A DNA stretch of 49,883 nucleotides from Gammaproteobacteria bacterium (GCA_024641505.1 JAHECY010000019.1:1-49883), one strand, 5' to 3'; shown: positions 36,492-46,179, counted from the stretch's first letter. Numbers and translations: made by a program. The notes: a model not told the origin generated them from the letters alone.

Positions 36492-37370
36492 AAACGTCTC
36501 GCCTTGAAAAATCATGATCATGCCATCGGGCACGATATGAATCAATTTCAGTCCATTCCCTAAATCATCACCTTCGCGACGCCTTTTCATATTGATCATC
36601 ACAAAGCGCTTCTCCGGAATTTCCGAATACACATGTATATCCAACACGATTTCCGGAACTGATTGGCGAAAAGGGAACGGCTTTTCTTTTAACAGAGGTA
36701 TATCCATTTCCAACATTTCCGGTTCCGGTTCCGGTTCCGGTGCTACGTTTTCAGAAACCGGTTGCGACACCGACGGCCGCGATGTCGTGGATGGCACTAT
36801 AGGCACTGCCACGGGAGGTACTACAGGTACAAAAGTCTGGTCCGCGATGTCAACCTGCTGTATCAACGGCTCCACTGCAGGTCGGTGGCGGGGCGCCACA
36901 GTATTCGCCTGGGGATCAGCGGGGTCCGTCGGCGCGGCGTTTACCGACCGCTCCAGGTCAGCCATTTCCTTGTCCATATGTGCCATCTCAGCCGCGAACT
37001 CCTCCGGCAACGGCGGTTCAGACGCTGCCGGAGGAGTTCGCAAATCTCCGTCTTCGGTATTATCCTGCGGTGGTATCGATGCATCTGGCTTAGGTGCCAG
37101 TTCCACGCTTTCCGCTGCTCCGGAAGCCATGGGTGGCGCGGTCACCGAAGTTGTCGGTAACGGTTCTGAAATAGTTGCGGGCCGCAAAAAATGGTAAAGA
37201 ATTAGCGTCGTCGCCAACAATATATTTACGCCGACAAATACCACCGCTGCCCGCAACCATATGCGATTTCCCGGTTTCAATGCAGTTTCAGTCGGTAGCT
37301 CCAGCATGCTGACATCACTGCCATCGCGGGCTTGATCGGCTTTTTTCAATGCATCCAGTATATAGGACAT
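36474..37370 (-). CDS. gspB: General secretion pathway protein B (GspB-like)
   Basis: A 298-residue inner-membrane protein. The opening 'MSYILDALKKADQAR' is the signature of GspB/ExeB-type proteins, followed by a transmembrane segment (about 39-61), a Pro/Ala-rich periplasmic linker and a C-terminal GspB domain (about 230-298) with 'LDIHVYSEIPEKRFVMINMKR' and 'GLKLIHIVPDGMIM'. GspB works with GspA to insert or anchor the type II secretion secretin through the peptidoglycan. It lies 8 bp downstream of the gspA/exeA gene. The other gsp genes are not in the window. Confidence 0.9.
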   Translation of the reverse strand: MSYILDALKKADQARDGSDVSMLELPTETALKPGNRIWLRAAVVFVGVNILLATTLILYHFLRPATISEPLPTTSVTAPPMASGAAESVELAPKPDASIPPQDNTEDGDLRTPPAASEPPLPEEFAAEMAHMDKEMADLERSVNAAPTDPADPQANTVAPRHRPAVEPLIQQVDIADQTFVPVVPPVAVPIVPSTTSRPSVSQPVSENVAPEPEPEPEMLEMDIPLLKEKPFPFRQSVPEIVLDIHVYSEIPEKRFVMINMKRRREGDDLGNGLKLIHIVPDGMIMIFQGETFRINTQ

Positions 37371-37378
37371 AATTCAGA

Positions 37379-39133
37379 TCATCTCCCGCTCATCGCCGGC
37401 GCCACCGCCACCGCATTGGTAAGCGTGGGTGCATCCAGGTCATTACGCGCTGTTTGCAATCTAACCAGAGTTTGCGGTCCAACTACTCCGTCAGGCAGTA
37501 GACGATGCTGACGCTGAAATGTTTTCACCCTTTGCAGGAGTCTATCGTCAAATACAGAATAAGACCGCTGCGCCTCCTGCAAGCCCTCGATCTGATCCAG
37601 GGTACGACCCAACCAATCGGCGGCGTTACCTTGGGCTCCTGGTTTAATAACCTCATCATCAAATGGCGGGCGACGCCATAGTATGAGTACGTCACCATAC
37701 CAGTAAGGCTCGAGATCGGCTGTCAGAAATTGTTGCTCGCCCTGTGGCAATAGAAACGTCACTTGGGTAGCGTTTAGCTTATTGACCGCTAAATGATGTC
37801 TGTCACCGTTCTTATCCAACAACTCGATGATGGCGGGCCGATTAAGTTCACGCAGGTTGTTCCAGGTACCTTTGGTGTACAGGCAATTCAAGTCAACTTC
37901 CAAGGCTCTTTCACAACCCCCATTGCCATGCAACGAGGTATAATCTTCATGCCAGAGATTAAACAGCATTCGAAACGCTGAATACGTATCGCTGGCCAAA
38001 GCGGTATCTCCCAGAAAGGCCTCGATGCTCTGTGTTGCGGGTTTTAACAGACTATCGACATTGATGACCACGGAGCGCACATCCGCCGCATCTTCCCCAG
38101 GTGTTGGTTGAGTTAGTACTTGCGGAGCTTCCGGGGAAACCGTTACTGGCGTTGAAGTGGCTGGTGTAGCTATGACCGGTGCTGGTGCTTGCGCTACTAC
38201 TTGGGGGGACGGCTGACGTACAAACCAATAGAAAACCAGCCCACTCACTATTACTGACGCAGCTGCGGCAATCGCGGCAATGATCCAACTCCGCTTAAGC
38301 ACAGTATTGTCTTCAGGCTCCAGTTCACCGGCAATTTCCTTGACTGCATGACGGGCGATAACCGGATCAACCTTGTCTTTCTCCTGCGTATAAGCCCCCA
38401 GCAGAGCGCGATCACACACCACATTGATCAATCGTGGTACGCCTTGCGTAGCCTTTTGAATAACTTCTACCGCCGCACGCGTAAAAACCGGTTCCATGCA
38501 GCCGGCAATTTTTAACCGATGCCGAATATATTCCTGAGTATGGTTGAAAGCCAGAGGCAATAAGTGATAACGGCCTGTGATGCGTTGCGCCAGTTGCCGA
38601 AGTTCCTTACGTGCCAACAGCAGACGTAATTCCGGTTGTCCGACAAGAATCATCATCAACAATTTGGTTTTAGTAGTCTCTAGATTGGTAAGCAGGCGAA
38701 TTTGTTCGAGCACCTCCACATCGAGATTCTGCGCTTCATCGATCATTACCGCCGTGCGGCGGCCTTTGCTGTGATTTTCCAACAAATGTCTATTCAGACT
38801 ATCCACCAGATCTTTGAGACTGTACTTATTCGCGACATCATAAGTTATATGCAGTTCATCACAAATGGACCGGACGAATTCCGTAGGCGTCTGCCGGGGA
38901 TTGAACAGCAGCGCCATATCAACTTCCGGCGGTATCTGTTCCAGCAAAGCACGCGTCAACATGGTCTTCCCGGTACCGACTTCACCGGTGAGTTGAATAA
39001 AACCGCCCCACTGCTGGGTGCCGTACAACAGGTGTGCCAGCGCCTCCTTATGTTGCTCACTAAGGTAGAGGTAGCGGGGATCCGGTGAAATAGAAAACGG
39101 ATTTTCTGTTAATCCAAAATATTGGTAATACAT
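37379..39133 (-). CDS. exeA: GspA/ExeA-type AAA ATPase with peptidoglycan-binding domain
   Basis: About 584 residues. The ATG at 39133 is chosen because the family starts 'MY..(Y/H)FGL...PF...PDP.(Y/F)LY'; an upstream TTG (39172) would add 13 unlikely residues. AAA domain: Walker A 'GEVGTGKT' (50-57), Walker B 'VMIDEAQNL' (about 128-136), 'LVGQPEL', and arginine-rich C-terminal part 'RITGRYHL'. A transmembrane segment (about 280-300) is followed by a periplasmic region ending in a peptidoglycan-binding domain ('VKTFQRQHRLLPDGVVGPQTLVRL'). ExeA and GspB form a complex that remodels peptidoglycan for type II secretin assembly. The two genes are an operon. Confidence 0.93.
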   Translation of the reverse strand: MYYQYFGLTENPFSISPDPRYLYLSEQHKEALAHLLYGTQQWGGFIQLTGEVGTGKTMLTRALLEQIPPEVDMALLFNPRQTPTEFVRSICDELHITYDVANKYSLKDLVDSLNRHLLENHSKGRRTAVMIDEAQNLDVEVLEQIRLLTNLETTKTKLLMMILVGQPELRLLLARKELRQLAQRITGRYHLLPLAFNHTQEYIRHRLKIAGCMEPVFTRAAVEVIQKATQGVPRLINVVCDRALLGAYTQEKDKVDPVIARHAVKEIAGELEPEDNTVLKRSWIIAAIAAAASVIVSGLVFYWFVRQPSPQVVAQAPAPVIATPATSTPVTVSPEAPQVLTQPTPGEDAADVRSVVINVDSLLKPATQSIEAFLGDTALASDTYSAFRMLFNLWHEDYTSLHGNGGCERALEVDLNCLYTKGTWNNLRELNRPAIIELLDKNGDRHHLAVNKLNATQVTFLLPQGEQQFLTADLEPYWYGDVLILWRRPPFDDEVIKPGAQGNAADWLGRTLDQIEGLQEAQRSYSVFDDRLLQRVKTFQRQHRLLPDGVVGPQTLVRLQTARNDLDAPTLTNAVAVAPAMSGR

Positions 39134-39382
39134 TAAAAGTTTCAGGACTTGGGCTGGGCTTAATGAACGCAATCCGCGTATACGATAATCCGAGGATTAT
39201 ACCGGTTTTAGAAGCGCTGGTATCTCCGAAAACGCACCTGAACAGCAGCCATGGGCGCTGAGACCCACGCATATTCCATTATAATATTATGTGATATAGT
39301 AATTGCATGAATGTACTACCTTTATTATTCAGCGATGATTGTCTGGCATACAGGGCAATAATGATAGTACTATTTCCACATC

Positions 39383-39826
39383 ATGGTAATTTACGATCTC
39401 CGTTGTGAAACAGGCCATCAATTCGAGGGCTGGTTCAAAGACCTTCAGGACTACGAACATCAGGTCCTAACCCATCTATTGACGTGCCCCTTCTGTGAAT
39501 CGCGGCTGGTACAAAGAGTCCCAACAGCCAGTTACATCAATACCCTGTCACGACAAAAATCGCCTGACAGTTCAACTGCCCCTGATCAATCGCGTCCTAT
39601 TGACCCCATCCATTTATTACGGAAACTACACGACTACGTCGATCAAAACTTCCATGATGTGGGTACGGGTTTTCATGAGGAAGCACTAAAAATACATTAC
39701 GGTGAAGCGGAGGAGCGTAATATTCGCGGCACTGCTTCCCGTGAGGAGGTTAGGGAGTTGCATGAAGCCGGGGTTGCCGTCGCACCACTGCCGCCCAAAC
39801 CGATAGCGAAAGAAAAACTCAACTAG
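39383..39826 (+). CDS. DUF1178 family protein
   Basis: A 147-residue soluble protein. It opens with 'MVIYDLRCETGHQFEGWF' and has a second cysteine pair in 'LTCPFCESRLVQRVPTA', giving a zinc-ribbon-like Cx(n)CxxC arrangement. The C-terminal part contains 'VGTGFHEEALKIHYGEAEERNIRGTAS', which is conserved in DUF1178. The biochemical role is unknown. It is followed after 94 bp by the macro-domain gene on the same strand. Confidence 0.9.
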   Translation: MVIYDLRCETGHQFEGWFKDLQDYEHQVLTHLLTCPFCESRLVQRVPTASYINTLSRQKSPDSSTAPDQSRPIDPIHLLRKLHDYVDQNFHDVGTGFHEEALKIHYGEAEERNIRGTASREEVRELHEAGVAVAPLPPKPIAKEKLN

Positions 39827-39920
39827 GGGACTTCCTGGACTCCCGCATATCCATTCACGTTTTTTTGTAGACCATCTCCTGCGCAAAAATCTCTTCAGGT
39901 CAACTTTGCCGAGGTAATCT

Positions 39921-40436
39921 ATGCATACCACAAATCGAATCAAGGTCATCTGTCAGGACATCACATCCCTTGCCGTCGATGCTATCGTTAATGCGGCAAA
40001 TAATGGCTTAATGGGTGGAGGGGGTGTTGATGGTGCCATTCATGCCGGAGCAGGCAAAGGATTGTTGGCGGAATGTCGGACACTGGGTGGATGCGCCACC
40101 GGTGAAGCCAAACTTACCGGCGGCCATTTGTTGCCGGCCAAATATATAATTCATACTGTGGGACCCGTGTGGCGGGGTGGGTCGCAGGGAGAAGCAGAGT
40201 TGCTGGAATCGTGCTATTTGTCCAGCTTACGGCTTGCCCGCGAAAACGGTGTGCGTTCCTTGGCATTTCCCGCCATAAGTTGCGGCGCCTACGGATACCC
40301 AATTGAACGTGCATGTGCTATTGCAGTTGCGACTATTCGTGATTTTCTCGTTGAAAATACGCTTCCGGAAACCGTTACGCTGGTGTGCCGCAGTAAAGAC
40401 ATGGTCCAAACCTATATGAAACTACTCGGCTCATAA
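39921..40436 (+). CDS. Macro domain protein, YmdB-like ADP-ribose deacetylase
   Basis: A 171-residue single-domain protein with a good ribosome-binding site (GAGGT). The ADP-ribose-binding signatures are present: '[20 protein letters not shown]' (about 14-33), 'HTVGPVW' and '[13 protein letters not shown]' (about 114-126). Proteins of this class remove O-acetyl-ADP-ribose or mono-ADP-ribose from acidic side chains; E. coli YmdB also modulates RNase III and biofilm formation. No partner ADP-ribosyltransferase is visible beside it, although a RES-domain NAD-degrading toxin lies 5 kb downstream. Confidence 0.93.
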   Translation: MHTTNRIKVICQDITSLAVDAIVNAANNGLMGGGGVDGAIHAGAGKGLLAECRTLGGCATGEAKLTGGHLLPAKYIIHTVGPVWRGGSQGEAELLESCYLSSLRLARENGVRSLAFPAISCGAYGYPIERACAIAVATIRDFLVENTLPETVTLVCRSKDMVQTYMKLLGS

Positions 40437-40654
40437 AAATAGTTACCAAACCGTCTTGCATAATTGCCAGGGTTTACTATAAATAAACTAGAGCTTCATT
40501 TTGATTTCATTCGTGCTGTGGCGTGGACTCCAAGAACATCTATTACTACCGCGTTTTTTAAGTCACTTTTAATTTGTACGTTGTATTCTCGCACGTATTC
40601 GTTGAGTTGACATATTGACCCCTCCCAAAAAAACGAGCAGGAGTAACACCGCCG

Positions 40655-40984
40655 ATGGAACATAGATGGAGTAAACGCCAAAATATCACGCTGCCAGTCC
40701 TGGTGTTCGAACATAAGTTACCAGTTGCCACGGGGTACTGTACGAATGTCAGTGCAAGTGGCATTTACCTCTGTACCGGCCACACCAAATGGAACGTCAA
40801 CTCCATTCTTGAAATCGAATTGCATGATGAATTCGGCCATGTACGCCTGCCAGGGATGATCGTTCATCGGTCCCCGAAGGGATTTGGCATGATGCTCAGT
40901 GAATTACAACCGACGTCACGCACAATCCTTAATCGCATCATCCAGAGCCATAATAAACCACAACTATCTTGCAGGATAAGTTGA
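40655..40984 (+). CDS. PilZ domain c-di-GMP-binding protein
   Basis: A 109-residue single PilZ domain. Both c-di-GMP contact motifs are intact: R-x-x-x-R as R4-W-S-K-R8, and (D/N)-x-S-x-x-G as 'NVSASG' (about 34-39). The GGAG ribosome-binding site is about 11 bp before the ATG. It probably acts as a c-di-GMP effector on a protein target; the HD-GYP and GGDEF-EAL enzymes nearby could supply or remove the signal. An FHA gene follows 137 bp downstream. Confidence 0.88.
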   Translation: MEHRWSKRQNITLPVLVFEHKLPVATGYCTNVSASGIYLCTGHTKWNVNSILEIELHDEFGHVRLPGMIVHRSPKGFGMMLSELQPTSRTILNRIIQSHNKPQLSCRIS

Positions 40985-41121
40985 TCGATCTACGTCGGGG
41001 TACAACCTATTTGTTCCCGCGCCAGCGTATCAATAATGTAATGATTGTCTCCAATCTGCTAAATTATTGCGGATGATTGCCGCTATCTTATAAGTCTGAA
41101 TAACCCAGCAGAGGGGATGCC

Positions 41122-41499
41122 ATGGCGCTGTTGATACAGGTTGAAAACGGGGTTGCCAAATCAAAATTCCATATCGACAAGCCCCTTCTGCGTCTCGGCA
41201 GGAGCGTGGAAAATGACATCTATATAGAAGACCCGGAAGTCAGCAGTGAACATTGCGTCATCGAAATGATTGCCAAGCCGGACAATGCCAAGGAGCTAGA
41301 ATATTTCATCCAGGACATGGACAGCACCAATCACACGTTCATCAACGGTCAGAAAATTACTCGCCATAAACTTAGCCACAATGACATGATTCGTATCGGT
41401 TGGAAGTATTTCAAATTCATCGATGAAGCCCGGCAATCACATGAAGATACAAAGAAGATCCATAAAAGTTGGATCCCAGGGGTTTACTATACCAAATGA
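41122..41499 (+). CDS. Single FHA domain protein
   Basis: A 125-residue protein consisting of one FHA domain (about 15-105): 'LRLGRSVENDIYI', 'SSEHCVIEM', 'DSTNHTFING' and 'LSHNDMIRIGWKYFKF'. The expected Gly after Asn in the 'STNG' loop is replaced by His. FHA domains bind phosphothreonine peptides. AGAGGGG upstream of the ATG is a good ribosome-binding site. It may share a pathway with the dual-FHA protein at 31071-32849; no Ser/Thr kinase is in the window. Confidence 0.9.
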   Translation: MALLIQVENGVAKSKFHIDKPLLRLGRSVENDIYIEDPEVSSEHCVIEMIAKPDNAKELEYFIQDMDSTNHTFINGQKITRHKLSHNDMIRIGWKYFKFIDEARQSHEDTKKIHKSWIPGVYYTK

Positions 41500-41586
41500 T
41501 GTTCATGGATCATTTGCCGCTTTCGGCCAACTGTGACCGGGCTGACGATATTCCACAATCCCGCACAAATATGGATCGTACCCGGC

Positions 41587-41602
41587 TGTGATTTTGATCA
41601 CA
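41587..41602. promoter_or_regulatory. Perfect CRP/Vfr-type binding site
   Basis: TGTGA (41587-41591), six bases, TCACA (41598-41602): an exact match to the CRP consensus half-sites. It is about 240 bp upstream of the propeller lipoprotein ATG, in a 341-bp gap (41500-41840) with no gene. FNR-like proteins recognise a different core (TTGAT..ATCAA), so CRP/Vfr is the better guess. Confidence 0.6.
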
Positions 41603-41840
41603 ATTACGATCGCTGCATTTCACGATTGAACTGCCAATCTGAACACACTTGCAAAGTAATTTCCTCGAAATAGATAAGTAACATTCAACGTATTTTGCCA
41701 AACCTCTCTCAATCTGAAATTTAGACATTTACATCCAGGTTCCAACGCCTGATATTGTAACTTCATCTGATATTGCATCAGCATCCGCATCCGCACTTCA
41801 CCCGGATAAGTAAGGTAATAACTGGCAGGAGTAGACCACT

Positions 41841-44294
41841 ATGCCTCCAACAACAAGACTTGCCGTATTCTTATTTGGTATTGCCGCCGTAACAATGGTT
41901 ACCGGCTGCGGTCATGACGGTACGGGTAGCAAATCACCGGTAACCTACAGCATAGGTGGTATGATTTCCGGGTTGCAAGGTGCAGGCTTGGTATTGCAGA
42001 ACAATGGTGAAACCAATCTGGAAATATCCGGCAATGGCGCCTTCAGTTTTGCCAACGAGGCTCATTCTGGCCAAGCATATTCCGTCTCCATCGCGAGCCA
42101 TCCCGATGAGCCTGCGCAAATCTGCGAGATCAGCAATGCCAGCGGGATCGTAACTGACCAGGATATAGGTAACCTTACGGTCACCTGTACCAACACGCAT
42201 GTGATCAATGTCGCGGTTTCCGGGTTACTCGGCAATGGACTGATGCTTCAAAACAATGCAGCTGACATTCTGAAAATACCCAGTGATGGTGATTTTTCAT
42301 TTGCCATCTCACTACATGATGGCGCCAGTTTCAATGTTACAGTACTACAGCAACCCAGTGATCCCATGCAGTTTTGTGAGATTTTTGACGGCGACGGCAC
42401 GCTCAACGACAGTGCTACCATGCCCAAGGCAACAGTGCTTTGTCGAAGCGGCCATTCTGTCCGAGGCACCACCACAGGCATGAGTGGCGGTGGTTTAGTA
42501 CTTCGAAACAATGGCGGAAACGATCTACTGGTCAACAACAATGGGGAATTCGTGTTTTCCAATGTCGTTCCGGAAGGCGTCAGTTATGCTATCGACATCG
42601 GCAAACAACCTGGATCGTTACACCAGGATCCCAACCAAACTTGCACCATATATCATGGCGCCGGGGTCATGGCTGATCAGGATGTTACCGCAGTCGAAAT
42701 CGACTGCGTGGACAATATCGCTCCCGCTCTGTTATCGATGCTACCGGAAAATGGAAGCAATACCGCTGAACGAACACAGCCGGTAGTGGTAACATTTGAT
42801 GAAGCCATGCTCGACACTTCGATAATAGTCTCATTGGAATCAGCCGAACCCAGCTTGCAGGTGAAGAATAGTGGTGGTGCACCGGTCGCCGGGCAATTGG
42901 TTTTTAGTCCTCTGAGTAACGCCTTAGCGTTCACCCCTGACAATCCGCTGGAGCTTCTTGAGTCATATGTCGTCACCTTACGCCCCAATATTACGGACTT
43001 GGCGGGAAACAATCTGCAAGGTACTTCATCGTATGCTTTCACCGTCCGCGATGGTATTTGGCAACAACCCACACTCCTGGAGCACAACAATACAGGGACC
43101 GCATGGAACCCTAATCTTGCCGTGGACAGCAAGGGCAATGCGTTAGCGGTATGGCGTCAGCATGATGGATGGCGTTATAACATCTGGGCGAGCTATTTTA
43201 TGCCTGCTACGGGATGGAGCGCGCCGGTACTCATTGAGGCCAACAACACCGGTACCGCATGGGACCCCAAAGTCGCCATGGATGCCAGTGGCCGCGGCAT
43301 TGCCGTCTGGTCACAACATGCTAACGTCCGGGAAAATATCTGGGCCAATAATTTTTATCCCGATACCGGATGGGGCACACCGGAAATCATTGAATTAAAC
43401 GATACCGGGGGCATGGCATCCAGTCCAGAAATTGCCATGAGTGCGCAAGGCAAGGCAGTGGTCGTGTGGCATGAATACAATGGCACGCGCGAAAACATTT
43501 GGGCCAACGCCTATGACCCGGAGAACGGCTGGAACAGTGCGGTCATGATCGAGATGGACCCTGGTACCGCGCAAAACCCCCGTGTGGCGGTCGATAGTCA
43601 TGGAAACGGTATCGCCATTTGGCAACAGTATGACGGCAAAGTAGAGCGTATCAGGGTCAATACTTACACGGCGGCAACTGGCAACTGGAATACTGCGCAG
43701 AATATCGAAAGTGGTCCCGGACGTGCATCCAACCCCCAGATCGCAGTTTCTCTTGACGGCGAGGCCTTCGCTACATGGCAACAGGACAATGGCGGAGTCG
43801 ACAGTATCTGGATCAGTCACTATGGAACCGATGGCTGGGGAGTTCCTATCGTCCTGGAATCCGATGATTCCGGAAATGCCGGAAATCCAAGCGTCGCTCT
43901 TTATGGAGATGGCAACGCCATGGTTGTCTGGGATCAGTATGATGGCCGCAACAATAATGTTTGGGTAAATCGCTACCACAAGGAAACCGGTTGGAGTGGA
44001 GCTGAACTTTTAGATATTGAAAACGCCGGTGGCGCTTTCAATCCCAAGATCTCGATTGACAAAAAGGGCAGGGCACTGGTGGTATGGAATCAATCCGATG
44101 GGGACCGTATGAACATCTGGTCCAACCGTTACCTTCCGGCTTCGGGTTGGAAGGGTGCCACACTTCTGGAAACTGATAATGTGGGCAACGCGATCAATCC
44201 GTCAGTCGTTATTGACCCGTTTGGAAATGGCATTGTGGTGTGGCGTCAGTGGGATGGTGAACGAGACAACATCATTACTAGTCTTTTGTATTAA
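41841..44294 (+). CDS. Large lipoprotein with Ig-like and beta-propeller repeats
   Basis: An 817-residue envelope protein with a lipoprotein signal (lipobox VTGC around residue 23). The mature part has three layers. First, three related ~85-residue repeats (about 35-285) each with 'G.GL(V/M)L(Q/R)NN' and 'F.F', ending in a Cys pair. Second, an Ig-like Big_5-type domain (about 290-395) with 'ENGSNTAERTQPVVVTFDEAM' and 'YVVTLRPNITDLAGN'. Third, eight repeats of ~50 residues (about 400-817) with 'NP..A.D..GN..VVW.Q.DG...NIW.N.Y....GW', which should form a beta-propeller. It is probably surface-exposed and adhesive or glycan-binding. The gene at 1-1244 has similar repeats. A CRP-type site lies upstream. 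Confidence 0.88.
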   Translation: MPPTTRLAVFLFGIAAVTMVTGCGHDGTGSKSPVTYSIGGMISGLQGAGLVLQNNGETNLEISGNGAFSFANEAHSGQAYSVSIASHPDEPAQICEISNASGIVTDQDIGNLTVTCTNTHVINVAVSGLLGNGLMLQNNAADILKIPSDGDFSFAISLHDGASFNVTVLQQPSDPMQFCEIFDGDGTLNDSATMPKATVLCRSGHSVRGTTTGMSGGGLVLRNNGGNDLLVNNNGEFVFSNVVPEGVSYAIDIGKQPGSLHQDPNQTCTIYHGAGVMADQDVTAVEIDCVDNIAPALLSMLPENGSNTAERTQPVVVTFDEAMLDTSIIVSLESAEPSLQVKNSGGAPVAGQLVFSPLSNALAFTPDNPLELLESYVVTLRPNITDLAGNNLQGTSSYAFTVRDGIWQQPTLLEHNNTGTAWNPNLAVDSKGNALAVWRQHDGWRYNIWASYFMPATGWSAPVLIEANNTGTAWDPKVAMDASGRGIAVWSQHANVRENIWANNFYPDTGWGTPEIIELNDTGGMASSPEIAMSAQGKAVVVWHEYNGTRENIWANAYDPENGWNSAVMIEMDPGTAQNPRVAVDSHGNGIAIWQQYDGKVERIRVNTYTAATGNWNTAQNIESGPGRASNPQIAVSLDGEAFATWQQDNGGVDSIWISHYGTDGWGVPIVLESDDSGNAGNPSVALYGDGNAMVVWDQYDGRNNNVWVNRYHKETGWSGAELLDIENAGGAFNPKISIDKKGRALVVWNQSDGDRMNIWSNRYLPASGWKGATLLETDNVGNAINPSVVIDPFGNGIVVWRQWDGERDNIITSLLY

Positions 44295-44842
44295 GCGCAG
44301 CAGTTCGCACCCGTGTACAGGCCGGTGCCAACTCAGTCAGCGATGGTGCTGGATTACATTGGCAATGGTAATTTGTGAACTTGGCAAATATCGTATCGTG
44401 TGCACCCAACTCAGCATACCGGTACTAAAAATACCGATCACGACCATAGATATCAGCAGTTGAAACAGGCTGTATCTTCGCATTTCTTCCCCATTTTTTA
44501 TATCACATCTTGGTGCGAGGGTGCCCCCTGTTCCAAGCGCAAGATCTTCTTTTTTTCTTGGTTAATGTTACAGGAATTGTAGATAAATTAAAATTTTGAC
44601 CTTTCCGCACTTCTCGGAAGTGCCGGCATACCTATTCATTATCAATGGGTTACATCGGTTTACTAAGGTGAACACAAAGTCTGCCTGGACGATAATTTAT
44701 CCATTTATTCATGAAGTTACAAAAGATTACGCATAAATGGCTAACACCGATCTCTATATGTGATTTTATTGTTGCAATTACGACATTTCTTCATTAATAT
44801 TTCTATATACATCAATTTACTGTCTTCAAGAGGGAGTGCCTT
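44295..44842. other. Intergenic region, no gene seen
   Basis: About 550 bp, AT-rich towards the right. A small hairpin GCACTT/AAGTGC lies near 44605-44621 without a T-run. No convincing reading frame or RNA is recognised. The promoter of the toxin-antitoxin operon should be in the last 100 bp. Confidence 0.5.
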
Positions 44843-45202
44843 ATGTCAGCCTCAGCCCCCGTGCAACTCAAGAATGAGGATACATTGCTGGCACAGGCAC
44901 TACTGCGGGCGGCAAAACAACTGGGGTTGACCCAACTGGATGTCGGTAGAATCGTCGGCCGTGATCGAACCTCTTTACACCGGGGGCTGGAACCTGACTC
45001 CAAATCCGGGGAACTGGCTGCCTTGTTGATTCGCTGTTATCGCAGTCTCTATGTCTTGGTTGGTGGCGATGTCAAACTGATGAAACACTGGATGCACACC
45101 CTGAATCATGGCACAGGTGGCGTACCGGCAGAGCAGGTGAAGTCAATCTCCGGCTTGTTGCGCGTTTTGGAATATCTCGATGCCATGCGCGCCAAGATCT
45201 GA
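44843..45202 (+). CDS. Xre/MbcA/ParS-type antitoxin of a RES module
   Basis: A 119-residue protein. The N-terminal part (about 15-60) is an Xre-like helix-turn-helix ('LLRAAKQLGLTQLDVGRIVGRDRTSLHRG') and the C-terminal part (about 60-119) is the MbcA/ParS toxin-binding domain (formerly DUF2384), with 'LLIRCYRSLYVLVGGD'. It should bind and block the RES toxin encoded 5 bp downstream and repress its own operon. GAGGGAG gives a strong ribosome-binding site. Confidence 0.9.
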   Translation: MSASAPVQLKNEDTLLAQALLRAAKQLGLTQLDVGRIVGRDRTSLHRGLEPDSKSGELAALLIRCYRSLYVLVGGDVKLMKHWMHTLNHGTGGVPAEQVKSISGLLRVLEYLDAMRAKI

Positions 45203-45207
45203 ATATT

Positions 45208-45960
45208 ATGGACATCTGGGGAGCGTGCAAGGACCAGCTAACGCTCGCGATCCTGGACGATATCATGCTGCGCCTAGTGGAAAGTCAGGTGCAAATCGCC
45301 ACCAGCGAATTGGTCGATTCCCTGGAAGAACAAGCCCTACTGGAACAGCTGCTGGAGCGCAGTAAACCTCCAACTCCCGTGGAAAATCCTTCTCTACATT
45401 ATCTATTGGCGACCCCATTCCGCTATCCTCCTTTACCCTGGGGCTCCCGTTTTGGCAGCCGCCTGGAACCGGGCATTTTTTATGGTTCATTGGAAACACG
45501 AACCCTGCTGGCGGAAGCCGCCTACTATCGCTTTATCTTCTGGTGTGACATGGCGCTGCCACCCGACCAGGACAAACTGTTCACCCAACATCATGTGATC
45601 GGCGTCACATTTTACACAACGAACGGTTTACACCTGCAACATGCACCCTTCAACCAATACCAGACACAACTGACACATCCACGGAATTATGCTGATACTC
45701 AATCCCTGGGTGCACATATGCGCGCCCAAGCCGTCGATGCTTTTACCTATGTGTCCGCCCGCGACCCACAATCCGGTATCAATGTCGCTGTCTACACACC
45801 TGCTGCGTTGGCTTGCACTCAACCTTTGTTTCAGCACCTCTGGTTATGCGATACGCGCGCTACGGCAGTGACTTTTTACAGCAACCTGACGGAACATGTG
45901 TATCGCTTTGAGCTCGAGCAATTTCTTTACCAAGGCCAGTTGCCTAAACCATCACCATAA
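45208..45960 (+). CDS. RES domain toxin, NAD+ phosphorylase/glycohydrolase family
   Basis: A 250-residue toxin of the RES family, which depletes NAD+ in the cell. The three residues that name the domain are visible: Arg in 'GSRFGSR' (about 75-81), Glu in 'LLAEAAYYRF' and Ser in 'TYVSARDP'. About 55 residues precede the domain. It forms a type II toxin-antitoxin pair with the Xre/MbcA gene 5 bp upstream. The assignment to the family is good; whether it degrades NAD+ by phosphorolysis or hydrolysis cannot be told. Confidence 0.9.
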   Translation: MDIWGACKDQLTLAILDDIMLRLVESQVQIATSELVDSLEEQALLEQLLERSKPPTPVENPSLHYLLATPFRYPPLPWGSRFGSRLEPGIFYGSLETRTLLAEAAYYRFIFWCDMALPPDQDKLFTQHHVIGVTFYTTNGLHLQHAPFNQYQTQLTHPRNYADTQSLGAHMRAQAVDAFTYVSARDPQSGINVAVYTPAALACTQPLFQHLWLCDTRATAVTFYSNLTEHVYRFELEQFLYQGQLPKPSP

Positions 45961-46128
45961 TACCTTCAGATTATGGAGGTAGCACTTGTGTACAGAATTG
46001 GCTGTCGCCATTTCCTTCACAAAAACACCACTGCGATACAGGTAAGCAACCATTTTCTTGACCGAACCAAACGCAGGCTTTAGGATTTTTGCTGGGTCAG
46101 GGTATCTAATAGCAGCATCGTTCAGCAT
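45952..46128 (-). CDS. Possible small hypothetical protein
   Basis: A 58-codon minus-strand frame in the gap after the RES toxin gene, whose 3' end it overlaps by 9 bp. The ATG at 46128 has AGAGAAG four bases upstream; an upstream ATG at 46149 is in the same frame. The product has a plausible residue mix but no family is recognised. It may be a gene remnant of the accessory tract. Confidence 0.35.
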   Translation of the reverse strand: MLNDAAIRYPDPAKILKPAFGSVKKMVAYLYRSGVFVKEMATANSVHKCYLHNLKVLW

Positions 46129-46179
46129 TATGCTTCTCTGACGAATCAATCACGGGAGTTAATCACACGGAGGTACGCC

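Noticed and set aside
43060-44290. Regular repeats that could be taken as a CRISPR array or tandem DNA repeat
   Set aside because: The repeats are conserved at the protein level as ~50-residue units with varied codons, not as identical short DNA repeats with unique spacers. No CRISPR array was seen anywhere in the window.
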